Positions 53,549 to 61,994 of a stretch of 64,000 bases of DNA are shown here, one piece after another. The translations under genes and the position numbers were made by a program. The stretch is from Prauserella rugosa (lineage in GTDB: Bacteria; Actinomycetota; Actinomycetes; Mycobacteriales; Pseudonocardiaceae): contig NZ_JOIJ01000008.1 of assembly GCF_000719975.1 (NCBI RefSeq), positions 62,001-126,000 on the forward strand, read 5' to 3'. Numbering within the stretch: position 1 is the stretch's first letter; each line of letters begins with the position of its first letter. The notes under the pieces were generated by a model that was not told the DNA's origin, made no database searches, and was given only the letters and a program-made list of their open reading frames with translations.

Positions 53549-55227
53549 TTGAGATCGGTTTCCTCCGCGCGGGTGACCCACTGTGCGAACCGTTCGCCCT
53601 CGGTCCTCTGGTTCAGGTAGTTCCTCACGACCCGCTCCACGTAGTCGGTGAGCTCGTCGCTCGTGACCTTGTGACCACGCAGTTTACGGCCGAAGCCCGC
53701 GTCGAGTCCGAGGCCTCCACCGAGATGCACCTGGAAGCCCTCGACCTGGTTTCCGTCGGCGTCGGTGACGATCTGGCCCTTGAGGCCGATGTCGGCCACC
53801 TGGATGCGGGCGCACGAGTTCGGGCAGCCGTTCAGGTGCACCGACACCGGGTTGTCCAGGCCGTCTTGCAGGTCGGCCAGGCGCTGTTCGAGCTCGGCGA
53901 CCAGGTCGGCCGCGCGCTTCTTCGTCTCGACGATCGCGAGCTTGCAGAACTCGATGCCGGTGCAGGCCATCACGCTGCGCCGCCACGGGCTGGGGGAGGT
54001 GTCGAGTCCGGCGGCAGCCAACTCGGTCTGCAGCGTCTCGACCTCGGACTCCGGCACGTCGAGCACGACGAGCTTCTGCTGCGGCGTCAGGCGGACACGG
54101 CCCGATCCGGCCCGCTCGGCCGCCTTGGCCACCGACAGCAGCAGTGAGCCCGACGCGCGTCCGGCGACCGGAGCGCCGCCGACGTAACGCAGGCCGTCGA
54201 CCTGCTCGTGGACGCCGACGTGGTCGATGGGCCGCTCGGGCACCTCGGGGGCGGGGCCGTCGACGAGGCGGCGCCCGAGGTACTCGTTCTCGAGGACCTC
54301 CCTGAACTTCTCGGCGCCCCAGTCCTTGACGAGGAACTTGATGCGGGCCCGCGAACGCAGCCTGCGGTAGCCGTAGTCGCGGAAGATGCTGATGACGCCT
54401 TCCCACACGTCCGGCACCTCGTCGCGCGGCACCCACACGCCGAGGCGCTTGGCGATCATGGGGTTGGTCGACAGGCCGCCGCCGACCCACACGTCGAAAC
54501 CGGGGCCGTGTTCGGGGTGCTCGACGCCGACGAACGCCACGTCGTGGATCTCGTGCGCGACATCCTGCTGGCCGGAGACGGCCGTCTTGAACTTCCGCGG
54601 CAGGTTGGCGAAGGCCGGGTCGCCGACGAACCGGCGTTTGATCTCCTCGATGGCGGGGGTGCCGTCGATGATCTCGTCGGCGGAGATGCCCGCCACCGGT
54701 GAGCCGAGGATCACGCGGGGGCTGTCTCCGCATGCCTCCATGGTGGTCATGCCCGCGTCCTCGAGCTTCTGCCAGATCGTCGGCATGTCCTCGACGCGGA
54801 TCCAGTGGTACTGGATGTTCTGCCGGTCGGTGATGTCCGCGGTGTCGCGGGCGTAGGTCTGGGAGATCTCGCCGAGCACGGCCAGCTGCTGGGTGGTCAA
54901 CGCACCGCCGTCGAGACGCACCCGCAGCATGAAGTACTCGTCGTCGAGCTCCTCCGGTTCGAGCGTGGCCGTGCGGCCGCCGTCGATGCCGGGCTTGCGC
55001 TGGGTGTAGAGGCCGAACCAGCGGAACCGGCCGCGCAGGTCACCCGGGTCGATGCCGGCGAAGCCGGTGTGGGCGTAGATGTTCTCGATCCGCGCCCGCA
55101 CGTTCAGTGGCGCATCGTCCTTCTTGGAGCGCTCGTTGGGGTTGAGCGGCTCGCGGTAGCCCAGGGCCCACTGGCCCTCGCCGCGTCGCTGCTTGGGGCG
55201 GGTGGGTCGGCCTGTCTCGGCGGCCAT
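53545..55227 (-). CDS. sir: Ferredoxin-dependent sulfite reductase (NirA/Sir type)
   Basis: This 560-residue siroheme enzyme reduces sulfite to sulfide. Two ferrodoxin-like domains and two catalytic repeats are visible. The 4Fe-4S/siroheme Cys set is CTGIEFC (C-x5-C) and CPNSC (C-x3-C) near residues 430-475. ATG 55227 is chosen because GGAGG lies upstream; about 56 further in-frame upstream codons are His/Ser/Thr-rich and unlikely to be translated. It is first in the sir, zinc-ribbon, cysH, cysD, cysN, chelatase operon. Confidence 0.95.
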   Translation of the reverse strand: MAAETGRPTRPKQRRGEGQWALGYREPLNPNERSKKDDAPLNVRARIENIYAHTGFAGIDPGDLRGRFRWFGLYTQRKPGIDGGRTATLEPEELDDEYFMLRVRLDGGALTTQQLAVLGEISQTYARDTADITDRQNIQYHWIRVEDMPTIWQKLEDAGMTTMEACGDSPRVILGSPVAGISADEIIDGTPAIEEIKRRFVGDPAFANLPRKFKTAVSGQQDVAHEIHDVAFVGVEHPEHGPGFDVWVGGGLSTNPMIAKRLGVWVPRDEVPDVWEGVISIFRDYGYRRLRSRARIKFLVKDWGAEKFREVLENEYLGRRLVDGPAPEVPERPIDHVGVHEQVDGLRYVGGAPVAGRASGSLLLSVAKAAERAGSGRVRLTPQQKLVVLDVPESEVETLQTELAAAGLDTSPSPWRRSVMACTGIEFCKLAIVETKKRAADLVAELEQRLADLQDGLDNPVSVHLNGCPNSCARIQVADIGLKGQIVTDADGNQVEGFQVHLGGGLGLDAGFGRKLRGHKVTSDELTDYVERVVRNYLNQRTEGERFAQWVTRAEETDLK

Positions 55228-55368
55228 GGCGGTGTCCTCCAGGGCGATCTGTTCGGGCGGTGCGGCGAGGATCCGGGCGGCGCTGCTCGGGTGCTGCTCG
55301 TCGGGTCGTCGTGTTGGTGCTGTGCTGCTGCTGTGGTGGTGCTGTGGTGGTGGAGTCGGGCTTGCGTG

Positions 55369-55396
55369 CGGACTGGGACAAACGGACTGGGACAAA
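55369..55396 (-). promoter_or_regulatory. Two perfect 14-bp direct repeats upstream of sir
   Basis: CGGACTGGGACAAA occurs at 55369-55382 and again at 55383-55396 with no spacer, about 140 bp upstream of the sir start. A 14-bp phasing does not fit one helical turn. It is a candidate operator or slippage-derived duplication. Confidence 0.45.
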
Positions 55397-55636
55397 AACT
55401 GTCGGGCTGGCGTGCTCGCACGTGCGCACCGTGGACGGTTCGATCCGGGGGATCGTGGTGACCGGGCGCAGCGCGGGCGGCGTCATGGGGTGGTGCCGGC
55501 GTCGGCGTGCGGAGGTCACGGCCCGGAACGCGCTCGACCGCGGCGAGGGAGCGCGAGTGGTCAGAACCGGCAGAGACTGCTGGATACGCGCAGGTAGTCG
55601 ACGTGGCGTCGGACCACGAGCGCTACTCCGGCGGTT

Positions 55637-55667
55637 GTCACAGTCACGAACTCATCGTGTCACGGTG
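55637..55667 (-). promoter_or_regulatory. Imperfect palindrome upstream of sir
   Basis: GTCACAGTCACGA and TCGTGTCACGGTG are imperfect reverse complements around a 5-nt centre, about 410 bp upstream of the sir ATG. This could be a regulator binding site. Confidence 0.35.
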
Positions 55668-55789
55668 TTCAAAAACCGGTCCAGTGGCGTCCGCATCGTG
55701 GGAGGAACGTCACCTGCCGCTCACCTGCGGTGTCGCCGGCTCGGCGGGTGCGGGGGAGGCCGGGGTTCGCGGGCGTGGCCGGTCTGCTC

Positions 55790-56656
55790 TCAGGATGTGG
55801 GTTCGGACGTGGGCGCCACGCGGCGTTCGGCGGCGCGCAGGCCGCTGCGGCAGTCCTTGCCGAGCTGCCGGTGGCGGCGGGTGCGGGCGAGCAGGCCGAG
55901 CGGTGGCAGGTCGGCGCCGGGTTCTCCGTTTCGCGCCGACACCTTCAGTGCGCCGCCGGCCACGGTGCCCGAGACCGCCCACGTCTCCCACCGTTCCAGG
56001 TCCGGCATCGTGTAGTCGTAGCCGAGCATCAGGGTGGGCCCGTCCGGCAACGGCGCACCGGACAGGTCGCGCACCGCAGGCCCGGACCGGTCACCGACGC
56101 CGTCGAGGCCGTCGAGGTCGCCGAGGTCGACGCAGCGCGGTGTCCCGTCGCTGGTGAGAGCCAGTGCGTGCCGTGCGGGGTTCGTGCGTGCGGGCAGGGG
56201 CGTCACCGCGCCGGGCCCGTCCAGACGGATGACGATCCGCGGCAGCCACCACCAGTGTTCCCTGCGCAGCAGCACGCTGTCGGCCAGCGTCCGCGACGGC
56301 GGGTACTTGGCCAGCTCCTGTTCGAGGAGGCCGTCGGCCAGCACCTCGCCCTCGACGTCGTCGACGACGGTCACCGGGCCCGAGGCGGCCAGGCCGGGTT
56401 CGCCGCCGGTCGAACGGGAGTCGGTGACGCAGAACGTCGCGGTGCGGCCGGCGCGCAGGCTCTCGACCTGTGCGGCACGTGAGTACGGCAACGCCACGCA
56501 CACCGACCCCTCGTGCACCAGCGGGGTCACCGCGATCGCGGAGGGGCTGCCGTCGGCGCCTGTCCAGCACAGTTCCGCCGTGACGGCCGTCCGCCAGGCC
56601 TTCCGCAGCCGTGTCACGCCTCGTCTCGCCTCCGCCTCGTCCGGCCCGGAACTCAT
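55790..56656 (-). CDS. Pyridoxamine 5'-phosphate oxidase-like protein
   Basis: This 288-residue protein has a split-barrel flavin-binding pattern in its first 150 residues (WTGADGSPSAIAVTPLVHEG, VCVALPYSRAAQVESLRAGR, REHWWWLPRIVIRLDG). A C-terminal region of unknown type with a basic end follows. It may bind FMN or F420, as many actinobacterial members do. ATG 56656 is 87 bp from the divergent cstA start. Confidence 0.75.
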   Translation of the reverse strand: MSSGPDEAEARRGVTRLRKAWRTAVTAELCWTGADGSPSAIAVTPLVHEGSVCVALPYSRAAQVESLRAGRTATFCVTDSRSTGGEPGLAASGPVTVVDDVEGEVLADGLLEQELAKYPPSRTLADSVLLRREHWWWLPRIVIRLDGPGAVTPLPARTNPARHALALTSDGTPRCVDLGDLDGLDGVGDRSGPAVRDLSGAPLPDGPTLMLGYDYTMPDLERWETWAVSGTVAGGALKVSARNGEPGADLPPLGLLARTRRHRQLGKDCRSGLRAAERRVAPTSEPTS

Positions 56657-56743
56657 GTCGCTCTTACCTCGGGCGCGCAGTGCTGTTACCGTCCCACGTC
56701 GCCTGACCACCGTGTCAACGCTGCTCACGGGAAGGGAACGTCC

Positions 56744-58462
56744 ATGCCGGCCATCGTGATGGTCCTGATCGTCGGGGTGCTGTTCTACCTCGGCTACCGC
56801 TACTACTCGGGATACCTCGCCCGGCGGGTCTACGCACTCGACGACAGCAGGCCCACGCCCGCGCACACGATGCGCGACGGGGTCGACTTCATCCCCACGA
56901 ACAAGCATGTCCTCTTCGGACACCACTTCACGTCCGTCGCCGGCGCGGCGCCGATCGTCGGTCCGGCCATCGCGGTGTTCTGGGGCTGGGGTCCGGCGCT
57001 GGTGTGGGTCGTCGTCGGCACGATCTTCGCGGCGGGTGTCCACGACTTCGGGGCGCTCGTGGTGTCGGTACGGCACAAGGCACAGAGCATCGGCACGCTC
57101 ACGCGCGAGGTGATCAACACCAGGGCGCGCGTGTTGTTCCTGCTGATCATCTTCTTCCTGCTGACGCTCGTGAACGCCGTGTTCTCGGTGGTCATCAGCA
57201 ATCTGTTCGTGGCCAACCCCGAAGCGGTCCTGCCGATGCTGCTGGAGATCCCGTTCGCCATCGCGATCGGCCAGTACATCTACCGCACCCGCAGTGCGGC
57301 GCTGATCCCGTCGCTCATCGGTGTCGTCCTGCTGTACGCCTCGATCCTGCTGGGACAGGAGCTGCCGATCTCCTTGGCCGGCATCGCCGCGGAGGACGGC
57401 CTGTTCACCGAGCGCAACATCTGGGTCATCCTGCTGTTCGTCTACACGTTCATCGCCGCGCGGATCCCGGTCTGGGTGCTGCTGCAGCCCCGCGACTACA
57501 TCAACTCCCACCAGCTGTTCATCGCACTCGGGGTGATCGGTCTCGGCGTCGTGGTCGGCTGGGACAGGATCGTCGCACCGATGATCAACGACCAGACCCC
57601 GGACAACTCGCCGAGCTGGTTCCCGCTGCTGTTCGTCACGATCGCCTGCGGTGCGATCTCGGGTTTCCACAGTCTCGTCTCGTCCGGCACGACGTCGAAG
57701 CAGTTGGACAAGGAGAGCGACGCCCGATACGTCGGCTACTTCGGGGCGATCGGGGAGGGCGCGCTCGCGCTCGGCTCGATCCTGGCCTGTACCGCGGGCA
57801 TCGTCGCCACGACCGCCGACTGGCACGCCGCGTACTCCGACTTCGGCACGGCCTCGGGTGATGCGACGTCGAACTTCGTCAACGGCGTCGCGCACTTCGC
57901 GGGCAACCTCGGCGTCCCGGAGGCCACGGCGGTCGTGTTCGCCGCGGTCGTCGTCATCAGCTTCGCCGCGACGACGATGGACACGGGCGTGCGGTTGCAG
58001 CGGTACATCGTGCAGGAGATCGCCGAGATCGCCCGGATCCGTCCGGTGGCCCGCAGCCTGACGTTGTCGGGCATCATCGCCGTGCTCATCCCGTTGGTGC
58101 TCGCACTGCTGCCCGGTGGGGGCGAGGACGGCTACACGTTCGGCGTGCTGTGGCAGCTGTTCGGTACCACGAACCAGCTCACGGCCGGTCTCGCGCTCGC
58201 GGTCGTCGCGGTGTGGGTGACGAAGAGCCGCAGGAACCCGATCGCCGTACTCGTACCGCTTGTGTTCCTCGTGGTCATGACGACCTGGGCGCTGATCGAC
58301 AACCTGCTGACGTTCGTCGCAGAGGGCGAGTGGGTGCTCGCCCCGCTCGACGCGATCATCTTCGTCCTGGCCGTCTGGCTCATCGTGGAGGCGGCACTGG
58401 CCCTGCGACAGGCGCGCAGCGGTTCCGGCACGTCCGAACCCGTCGAGGTTCCCGAGTCGTGA
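56744..58462 (+). CDS. cstA: Carbon starvation protein CstA, peptide/pyruvate transporter
   Basis: This 572-residue protein has about 16 membrane segments. CstA motifs are RYYSGYLARRVYALDD, KHVLFGHHFTSVAGAAPIVG, HDFGALVVSVRHKAQSIG and SGFHSLVSSGTTSKQL. It belongs to the shorter CstA/YjiY-type group (E. coli CstA is about 700 residues). Family members import pyruvate or peptides during starvation. GAAGGGA precedes the ATG. Its stop overlaps the next gene (GTGA), making a tight cstA, cory-CC-star, ArsA-like operon. Confidence 0.95.
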   Translation: MPAIVMVLIVGVLFYLGYRYYSGYLARRVYALDDSRPTPAHTMRDGVDFIPTNKHVLFGHHFTSVAGAAPIVGPAIAVFWGWGPALVWVVVGTIFAAGVHDFGALVVSVRHKAQSIGTLTREVINTRARVLFLLIIFFLLTLVNAVFSVVISNLFVANPEAVLPMLLEIPFAIAIGQYIYRTRSAALIPSLIGVVLLYASILLGQELPISLAGIAAEDGLFTERNIWVILLFVYTFIAARIPVWVLLQPRDYINSHQLFIALGVIGLGVVVGWDRIVAPMINDQTPDNSPSWFPLLFVTIACGAISGFHSLVSSGTTSKQLDKESDARYVGYFGAIGEGALALGSILACTAGIVATTADWHAAYSDFGTASGDATSNFVNGVAHFAGNLGVPEATAVVFAAVVVISFAATTMDTGVRLQRYIVQEIAEIARIRPVARSLTLSGIIAVLIPLVLALLPGGGEDGYTFGVLWQLFGTTNQLTAGLALAVVAVWVTKSRRNPIAVLVPLVFLVVMTTWALIDNLLTFVAEGEWVLAPLDAIIFVLAVWLIVEAALALRQARSGSGTSEPVEVPES

Positions 58463-58737
58463 GCGGGCGGCTGCGCACGCGGCTCCTCGGCTGGTGGCGG
58501 CGTCTGGAACGTGGTCACGACCTGCTGCTGGTCGCCCGGTGGCGGCAGGGCCTCCGGAAGGAGGCACGCCGGGAGGACGACACGCTGCGTGCGTTGCTGC
58601 TGCTCGAATCGCTCGGGGTGGACAACCCGGTCGCGTACGAGACGTTGGACGTCGTGCCGTACCTCGTCGCCGATTTCCACGCGTGGCACCGGCGCATGGG
58701 CCGTGACGAGTTCGGCGACGCCGGGGTGTGCTGTTGA
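58459..58737 (+). CDS. cory-CC-star protein
   Basis: This 92-residue protein is rich in Arg and Leu (RLLGWWRRLERGHDLLLVAR) and mostly helical. It ends in a Cys-Cys pair directly before the stop (DAGVCC), the feature that names the family. It overlaps cstA by 4 bp and the ArsA-like gene by 10 bp. The function is unknown. The terminal CC could bind a metal or be a target of its ATPase partner. Confidence 0.8.
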   Translation: MSGRLRTRLLGWWRRLERGHDLLLVARWRQGLRKEARREDDTLRALLLLESLGVDNPVAYETLDVVPYLVADFHAWHRRMGRDEFGDAGVCC

Positions 58738-59648
58738 TCCGGTTCTTCGGCGGCAAGGGCGGGGTCGGCAAGACGACGCTCGCGGCGGCGTTCGCGACCG
58801 CGCAGGCGCGCCGCGGCGTGCGCACGCTCGTGGTGTCGACCGATCCGGCCCACTCGCTCGGCGACGTGCTGGACACATCGCTGTCGGAGGAACCGCGCGC
58901 CGTCGCGGATGATCTGCTGGCGGCCGAGATCAGCGGGGAGAACCAGGCCGAGCGCAGGGTCGCCGAGGTGTTGGAGGACGCCCGGCACGCCGTGCCGCGG
59001 GAGGTGCTGCCCGCCGTGGAGCGGCATCTGCGCCGTGCGGTCGACAGTCCGGGCACGGTCGAGTCGGCGTTGCTCGACCGGCTGACCGGACTCGTCGAGC
59101 GCACCGGCAGGGACTGGGACCTGCTCGTGGTCGACAGTGCACCGACCGGGCACATGCTGCGCCTGGTGAGCCTGCCCGAGCTGCTCACCCCGTGGATCGA
59201 GGGACTGACCCGCAACCGCCGCAGGGCGCGGGACATCGACGCCTACGCCGACGGTCTGCTCGGCGAGCGGGGTGCGCGCGAGGAGCGCGATCCGCTGCTC
59301 GAACGGCTGCACGCCCGGCGCAGACGGCTCGACAACCTGCGTCACCGGCTGCGCACGGACGCGCGGGTGCATCTGGTGCTCGTGCCCGAGCGGCTGCCGC
59401 TGGCCGAGACCGAGCGTGCGGCCGACCGGCTGGCCGAGGCCGGCCTGCCCCTCGGTGCGGTCCTGGTGAACCGCGTGGCGGCCGACGCCGAGTCGGGGGT
59501 GCTCGCCCGGCGCAGGGGGCAGGAACGTGCCGTGCTCGCGCGGGTGCGCGAGCGGTTCGCCGACGTGGTGACGGTGCCGCTGTTGCCGGGTGCCCTGGCG
59601 GGGGTCGAGGAGCTCGCCGAGCCCGCCGAGTGGCTGGCCGATTTGTAG
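58728..59648 (+). CDS. ArsA/Get3-family ATPase
   Basis: This 306-residue P-loop ATPase has the deviant Walker A FFGGKGGVGKTTLAAAFA, switch I STDPAHSLGDVLD and switch II VVDSAPTGHMLRLV. The ArsA arsenite-binding Cys residues are absent, so arsenite pumping is unlikely in this form. Get3 relatives chaperone membrane proteins. The close coupling to cory-CC-star and cstA suggests a shared role, for example in handling that short protein or the transporter. GTG 58728 lies inside the previous gene. Confidence 0.88.
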   Translation: MLLIRFFGGKGGVGKTTLAAAFATAQARRGVRTLVVSTDPAHSLGDVLDTSLSEEPRAVADDLLAAEISGENQAERRVAEVLEDARHAVPREVLPAVERHLRRAVDSPGTVESALLDRLTGLVERTGRDWDLLVVDSAPTGHMLRLVSLPELLTPWIEGLTRNRRRARDIDAYADGLLGERGAREERDPLLERLHARRRRLDNLRHRLRTDARVHLVLVPERLPLAETERAADRLAEAGLPLGAVLVNRVAADAESGVLARRRGQERAVLARVRERFADVVTVPLLPGALAGVEELAEPAEWLADL

Positions 59649-59698
59649 TGGCGGCCGGGAGCCCGCGTCGTCGTCCGCCCCGGCGTCAGGGGCGGGGA

Positions 59699-60664
59699 TC
59701 AGGGAGCCGGGATCAGGCGCGGCACCAGCCGGACGAACACGACCATGACGACGAGTTCGACGAGCGTCTGGGTCACGACCACGAGTGGGGCGAGATCCAT
59801 CGCGGCGGGCAGGGCGAGCACGAGGGGAAGCACGACGAGGGAGTTGCGGGTCGCGCCGCTGAACACCACGGCCCTGCGTCCGGTGGCGTCCAGCCGTCCC
59901 AGGTGGCCCGCGATGGTGCCGAGCACGGTCATGACGACGGCGAACAGGACGTAGACCGGTACGGCCAGCAGCACCGCGCCAAGTCGCGAGCCGACCCCGG
60001 CGATCTGCGAGGCGACGACGACCGCCAGCGTGGCGACCATGAGCGGCACCATCGTCGCGCTCGCCGCGTGCTCCCACACCCGGCCCACGCGCGTCCGCGC
60101 GGCGAGCGCCTGCGTGAGCGCGGCGGCCACGAGCGGAGCGGCGACGATGAACACGAACGCCTCCACGAAGGGCGCCGGCTCCACGGCGTCGACGAGGTCG
60201 CCGCCCACGAACAGCCAGAGCAGCAGCGGCAGAGCGAGCATCTGCGCCAGCATCAGCACCGGGGCCGCCACGAGGAGACGCTCGGCGTCCCCGCCGGCGA
60301 TTCCGGCGAACACGATCACGTAGTCGATACAGGGCGCCAGCAGGACGAACAGCACGCCCACCAGCAGTGCACGATCGTGCGCCACGAGGCGGGAGAGCAC
60401 CCACACCACGGCAGGCACCACGGCGAAGTTGAGGGCCAGGACCGTGAGCAGGAACCGCCCGTCCCGCGATGCCCGGCCGATCCGGCCGAAGGGGACGCCG
60501 AGGAAGGTGACGTAGAGCAGCAACGCCAGCACGGGGTGGATCGCCGCCTCGGCCGCGCGTGCGACGGTGTCCGACGACAGCAGTCCGACCATGGCGCCCA
60601 GCGCCAGTCCGGCGAGGTACAGCGGAACCTGGTGCCGTTCCATCCACGCCACACCCGTCCGCAC
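59699..60664 (-). CDS. Arsenite/bile-acid:sodium symporter family (ACR3/BASS-like) transporter
   Basis: This 321-residue protein has about ten membrane segments and belongs to the BASS/ACR3 superfamily (LLYVTFLGVPFGRIG, VLLAPCIDYVIVFAG, FSGATRNSLVVLPLVLALP). The Cys in LAPCIDYV sits where ACR3 has its essential Cys. It could export arsenite or transport an organic anion. GTG 60664 is used; ATG 60643 is an alternative. It is convergent with the ArsA-like gene; no arsR or arsC is nearby. Confidence 0.85.
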   Translation of the reverse strand: MRTGVAWMERHQVPLYLAGLALGAMVGLLSSDTVARAAEAAIHPVLALLLYVTFLGVPFGRIGRASRDGRFLLTVLALNFAVVPAVVWVLSRLVAHDRALLVGVLFVLLAPCIDYVIVFAGIAGGDAERLLVAAPVLMLAQMLALPLLLWLFVGGDLVDAVEPAPFVEAFVFIVAAPLVAAALTQALAARTRVGRVWEHAASATMVPLMVATLAVVVASQIAGVGSRLGAVLLAVPVYVLFAVVMTVLGTIAGHLGRLDATGRRAVVFSGATRNSLVVLPLVLALPAAMDLAPLVVVTQTLVELVVMVVFVRLVPRLIPAP

Positions 60665-60793
60665 GGCTGCTCACGCTAGCCGGTCGGTCCGACCAGGGCG
60701 GTGCGGGACCGGCAGCGGGCTCGAGAAGGAGCCGGGGCGGGGCTCGGGGGAATGGGGCCGGGCCGGCGCGGGGCGGGGTGGGACACTGGAGAC

Positions 60794-61987
60794 GTGAGCA
60801 CTCCCGACGCATTCCAGCTGCCCGCCTCCGCACTGGAGGGTCTGGGCACGAGGCCGTTCGGGGTCTACGTGCACGTACCGTTCTGTGCCACGCGGTGCGG
60901 TTACTGCGACTTCAACACCTACACGGCCGGCGAACTCGGATCGGGTGCCGCTCCGGAGGACTGGCTCGACGGCCTGCGCAGGGAGCTGGACCTGGCCGCA
61001 CGGCAGATGCCCGGCGCGCCGGCCGTCGACACGGTGTTCGTCGGCGGCGGTACTCCGTCGCTGCTGGGTGCCGACGGGCTGGCGGCGGTGCTGGATGCCG
61101 TGCGGCAGGCGTTCGGGCTCGCCGCCGACGCGGAGGTGACGACCGAGTCCAACCCGGAGTCGACCTCGCCCCGGTTCTTCGAGGGACTGCGCGAGGCCGG
61201 CTACACGCGGGTGTCGCTCGGGATGCAGTCGGCGGCCCCGCACGTCCTGCGTGTCCTCGACCGGGTGCACACCCCCGGCCGGCCGGTCGAAGCGGCGAAG
61301 GAGGCCCGCGCGGCCGGGTTCGAGCACGTCAATCTCGACCTCATCTACGGAACGCCGGGGGAGCGGCCCGAGGATCTGCAGTCCTCATTGGACGCCGTAC
61401 TCGAATCCGGTGTGGACCACGTGTCGGCCTACGCGCTGATCGTCGAGGACGGAACCGCGTTGGCCCGAAGAGTCCGGAAAGGTGAGATCCCGGCACCCGA
61501 CGACGACGTGCTCGCCGCCGACTACGAACTCGTCGACGCCATGCTCGAGAAGGCGGGCCTGCGTTGGTACGAGGTGTCCAACTGGGCCGCCACGGACGCC
61601 GCGCGCTGCCGCCACAATCTCGGCTACTGGCTCGGCGGCGACTGGTGGGGCGCAGGTCCCGGTGCGCACTCCCATGTGGGCGGTGTGCGGTGGTGGAACG
61701 TCAAACACCCCGCGCGGTACGCGGCGACGCTGGCGGGTGGGGAGCTGCCCGTCGGCGGACACGAGCTGTTGACCCCCGAGGACCGGCATCTCGAACGGGT
61801 GATGCTCGAGCTGCGCCTCGCCGAGGGACTGCCGGTGGAGGCGCTCGACGCCGACGGGGCAGGCGAGGCCCGCAGGGCCGCCGAGGACGGCCTGCTGTCC
61901 GCATCGGACCTCGCGGCCGGGCGCGCAGTGCTCACCGACCGGGGACGACTCCTCGCCGACGCCGTCGTCCGCCGTCTCGTGAGCTGA
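60794..61987 (+). CDS. hemW: Heme chaperone HemW (radical SAM)
   Basis: This 397-residue protein has the radical-SAM triad in VPFCATRCGYCDFNTYT. The HemW features VFVGGGTPSLL, TTESNPES and NLDLIYGTPGE are also present, with a C-terminal HemN_C domain. It lacks the additional Cys of true HemN, so it inserts heme rather than oxidising coproporphyrinogen. GTG 60794 has TGGAGA nearby. It keeps the hemW-after-sir neighbourhood of mycobacteria. Confidence 0.94.
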   Translation: MSTPDAFQLPASALEGLGTRPFGVYVHVPFCATRCGYCDFNTYTAGELGSGAAPEDWLDGLRRELDLAARQMPGAPAVDTVFVGGGTPSLLGADGLAAVLDAVRQAFGLAADAEVTTESNPESTSPRFFEGLREAGYTRVSLGMQSAAPHVLRVLDRVHTPGRPVEAAKEARAAGFEHVNLDLIYGTPGERPEDLQSSLDAVLESGVDHVSAYALIVEDGTALARRVRKGEIPAPDDDVLAADYELVDAMLEKAGLRWYEVSNWAATDAARCRHNLGYWLGGDWWGAGPGAHSHVGGVRWWNVKHPARYAATLAGGELPVGGHELLTPEDRHLERVMLELRLAEGLPVEALDADGAGEARRAAEDGLLSASDLAAGRAVLTDRGRLLADAVVRRLVS

Positions 61988-61994
61988 CCGACGG

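Larger units (their letters stand above)
55228..55789. other. Long leader/control region of the sulfate operon
   Basis: About 560 bp lie between the sir start and the stop of the upstream minus-strand gene. No protein-like ORF is seen. Two features stand out: a perfect direct duplication of 14 bp at 55369-55396 and an imperfect palindrome at 55637-55667. CTG/GTGG-rich low-complexity sequence covers 55320-55355. Confidence 0.5.

Noticed and set aside
55228..55519. Cys-rich leader peptide for attenuation of the sulfate operon
   Set aside because: Short minus-strand frames here contain His/Thr/Ser runs but no cluster of Cys codons.
55790..59236. 1148-codon minus-strand open frame across cstA and the ArsA-like gene
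   Set aside because: Only its last 289 codons (from 56656) encode a real protein; the rest is antisense to well-supported genes.
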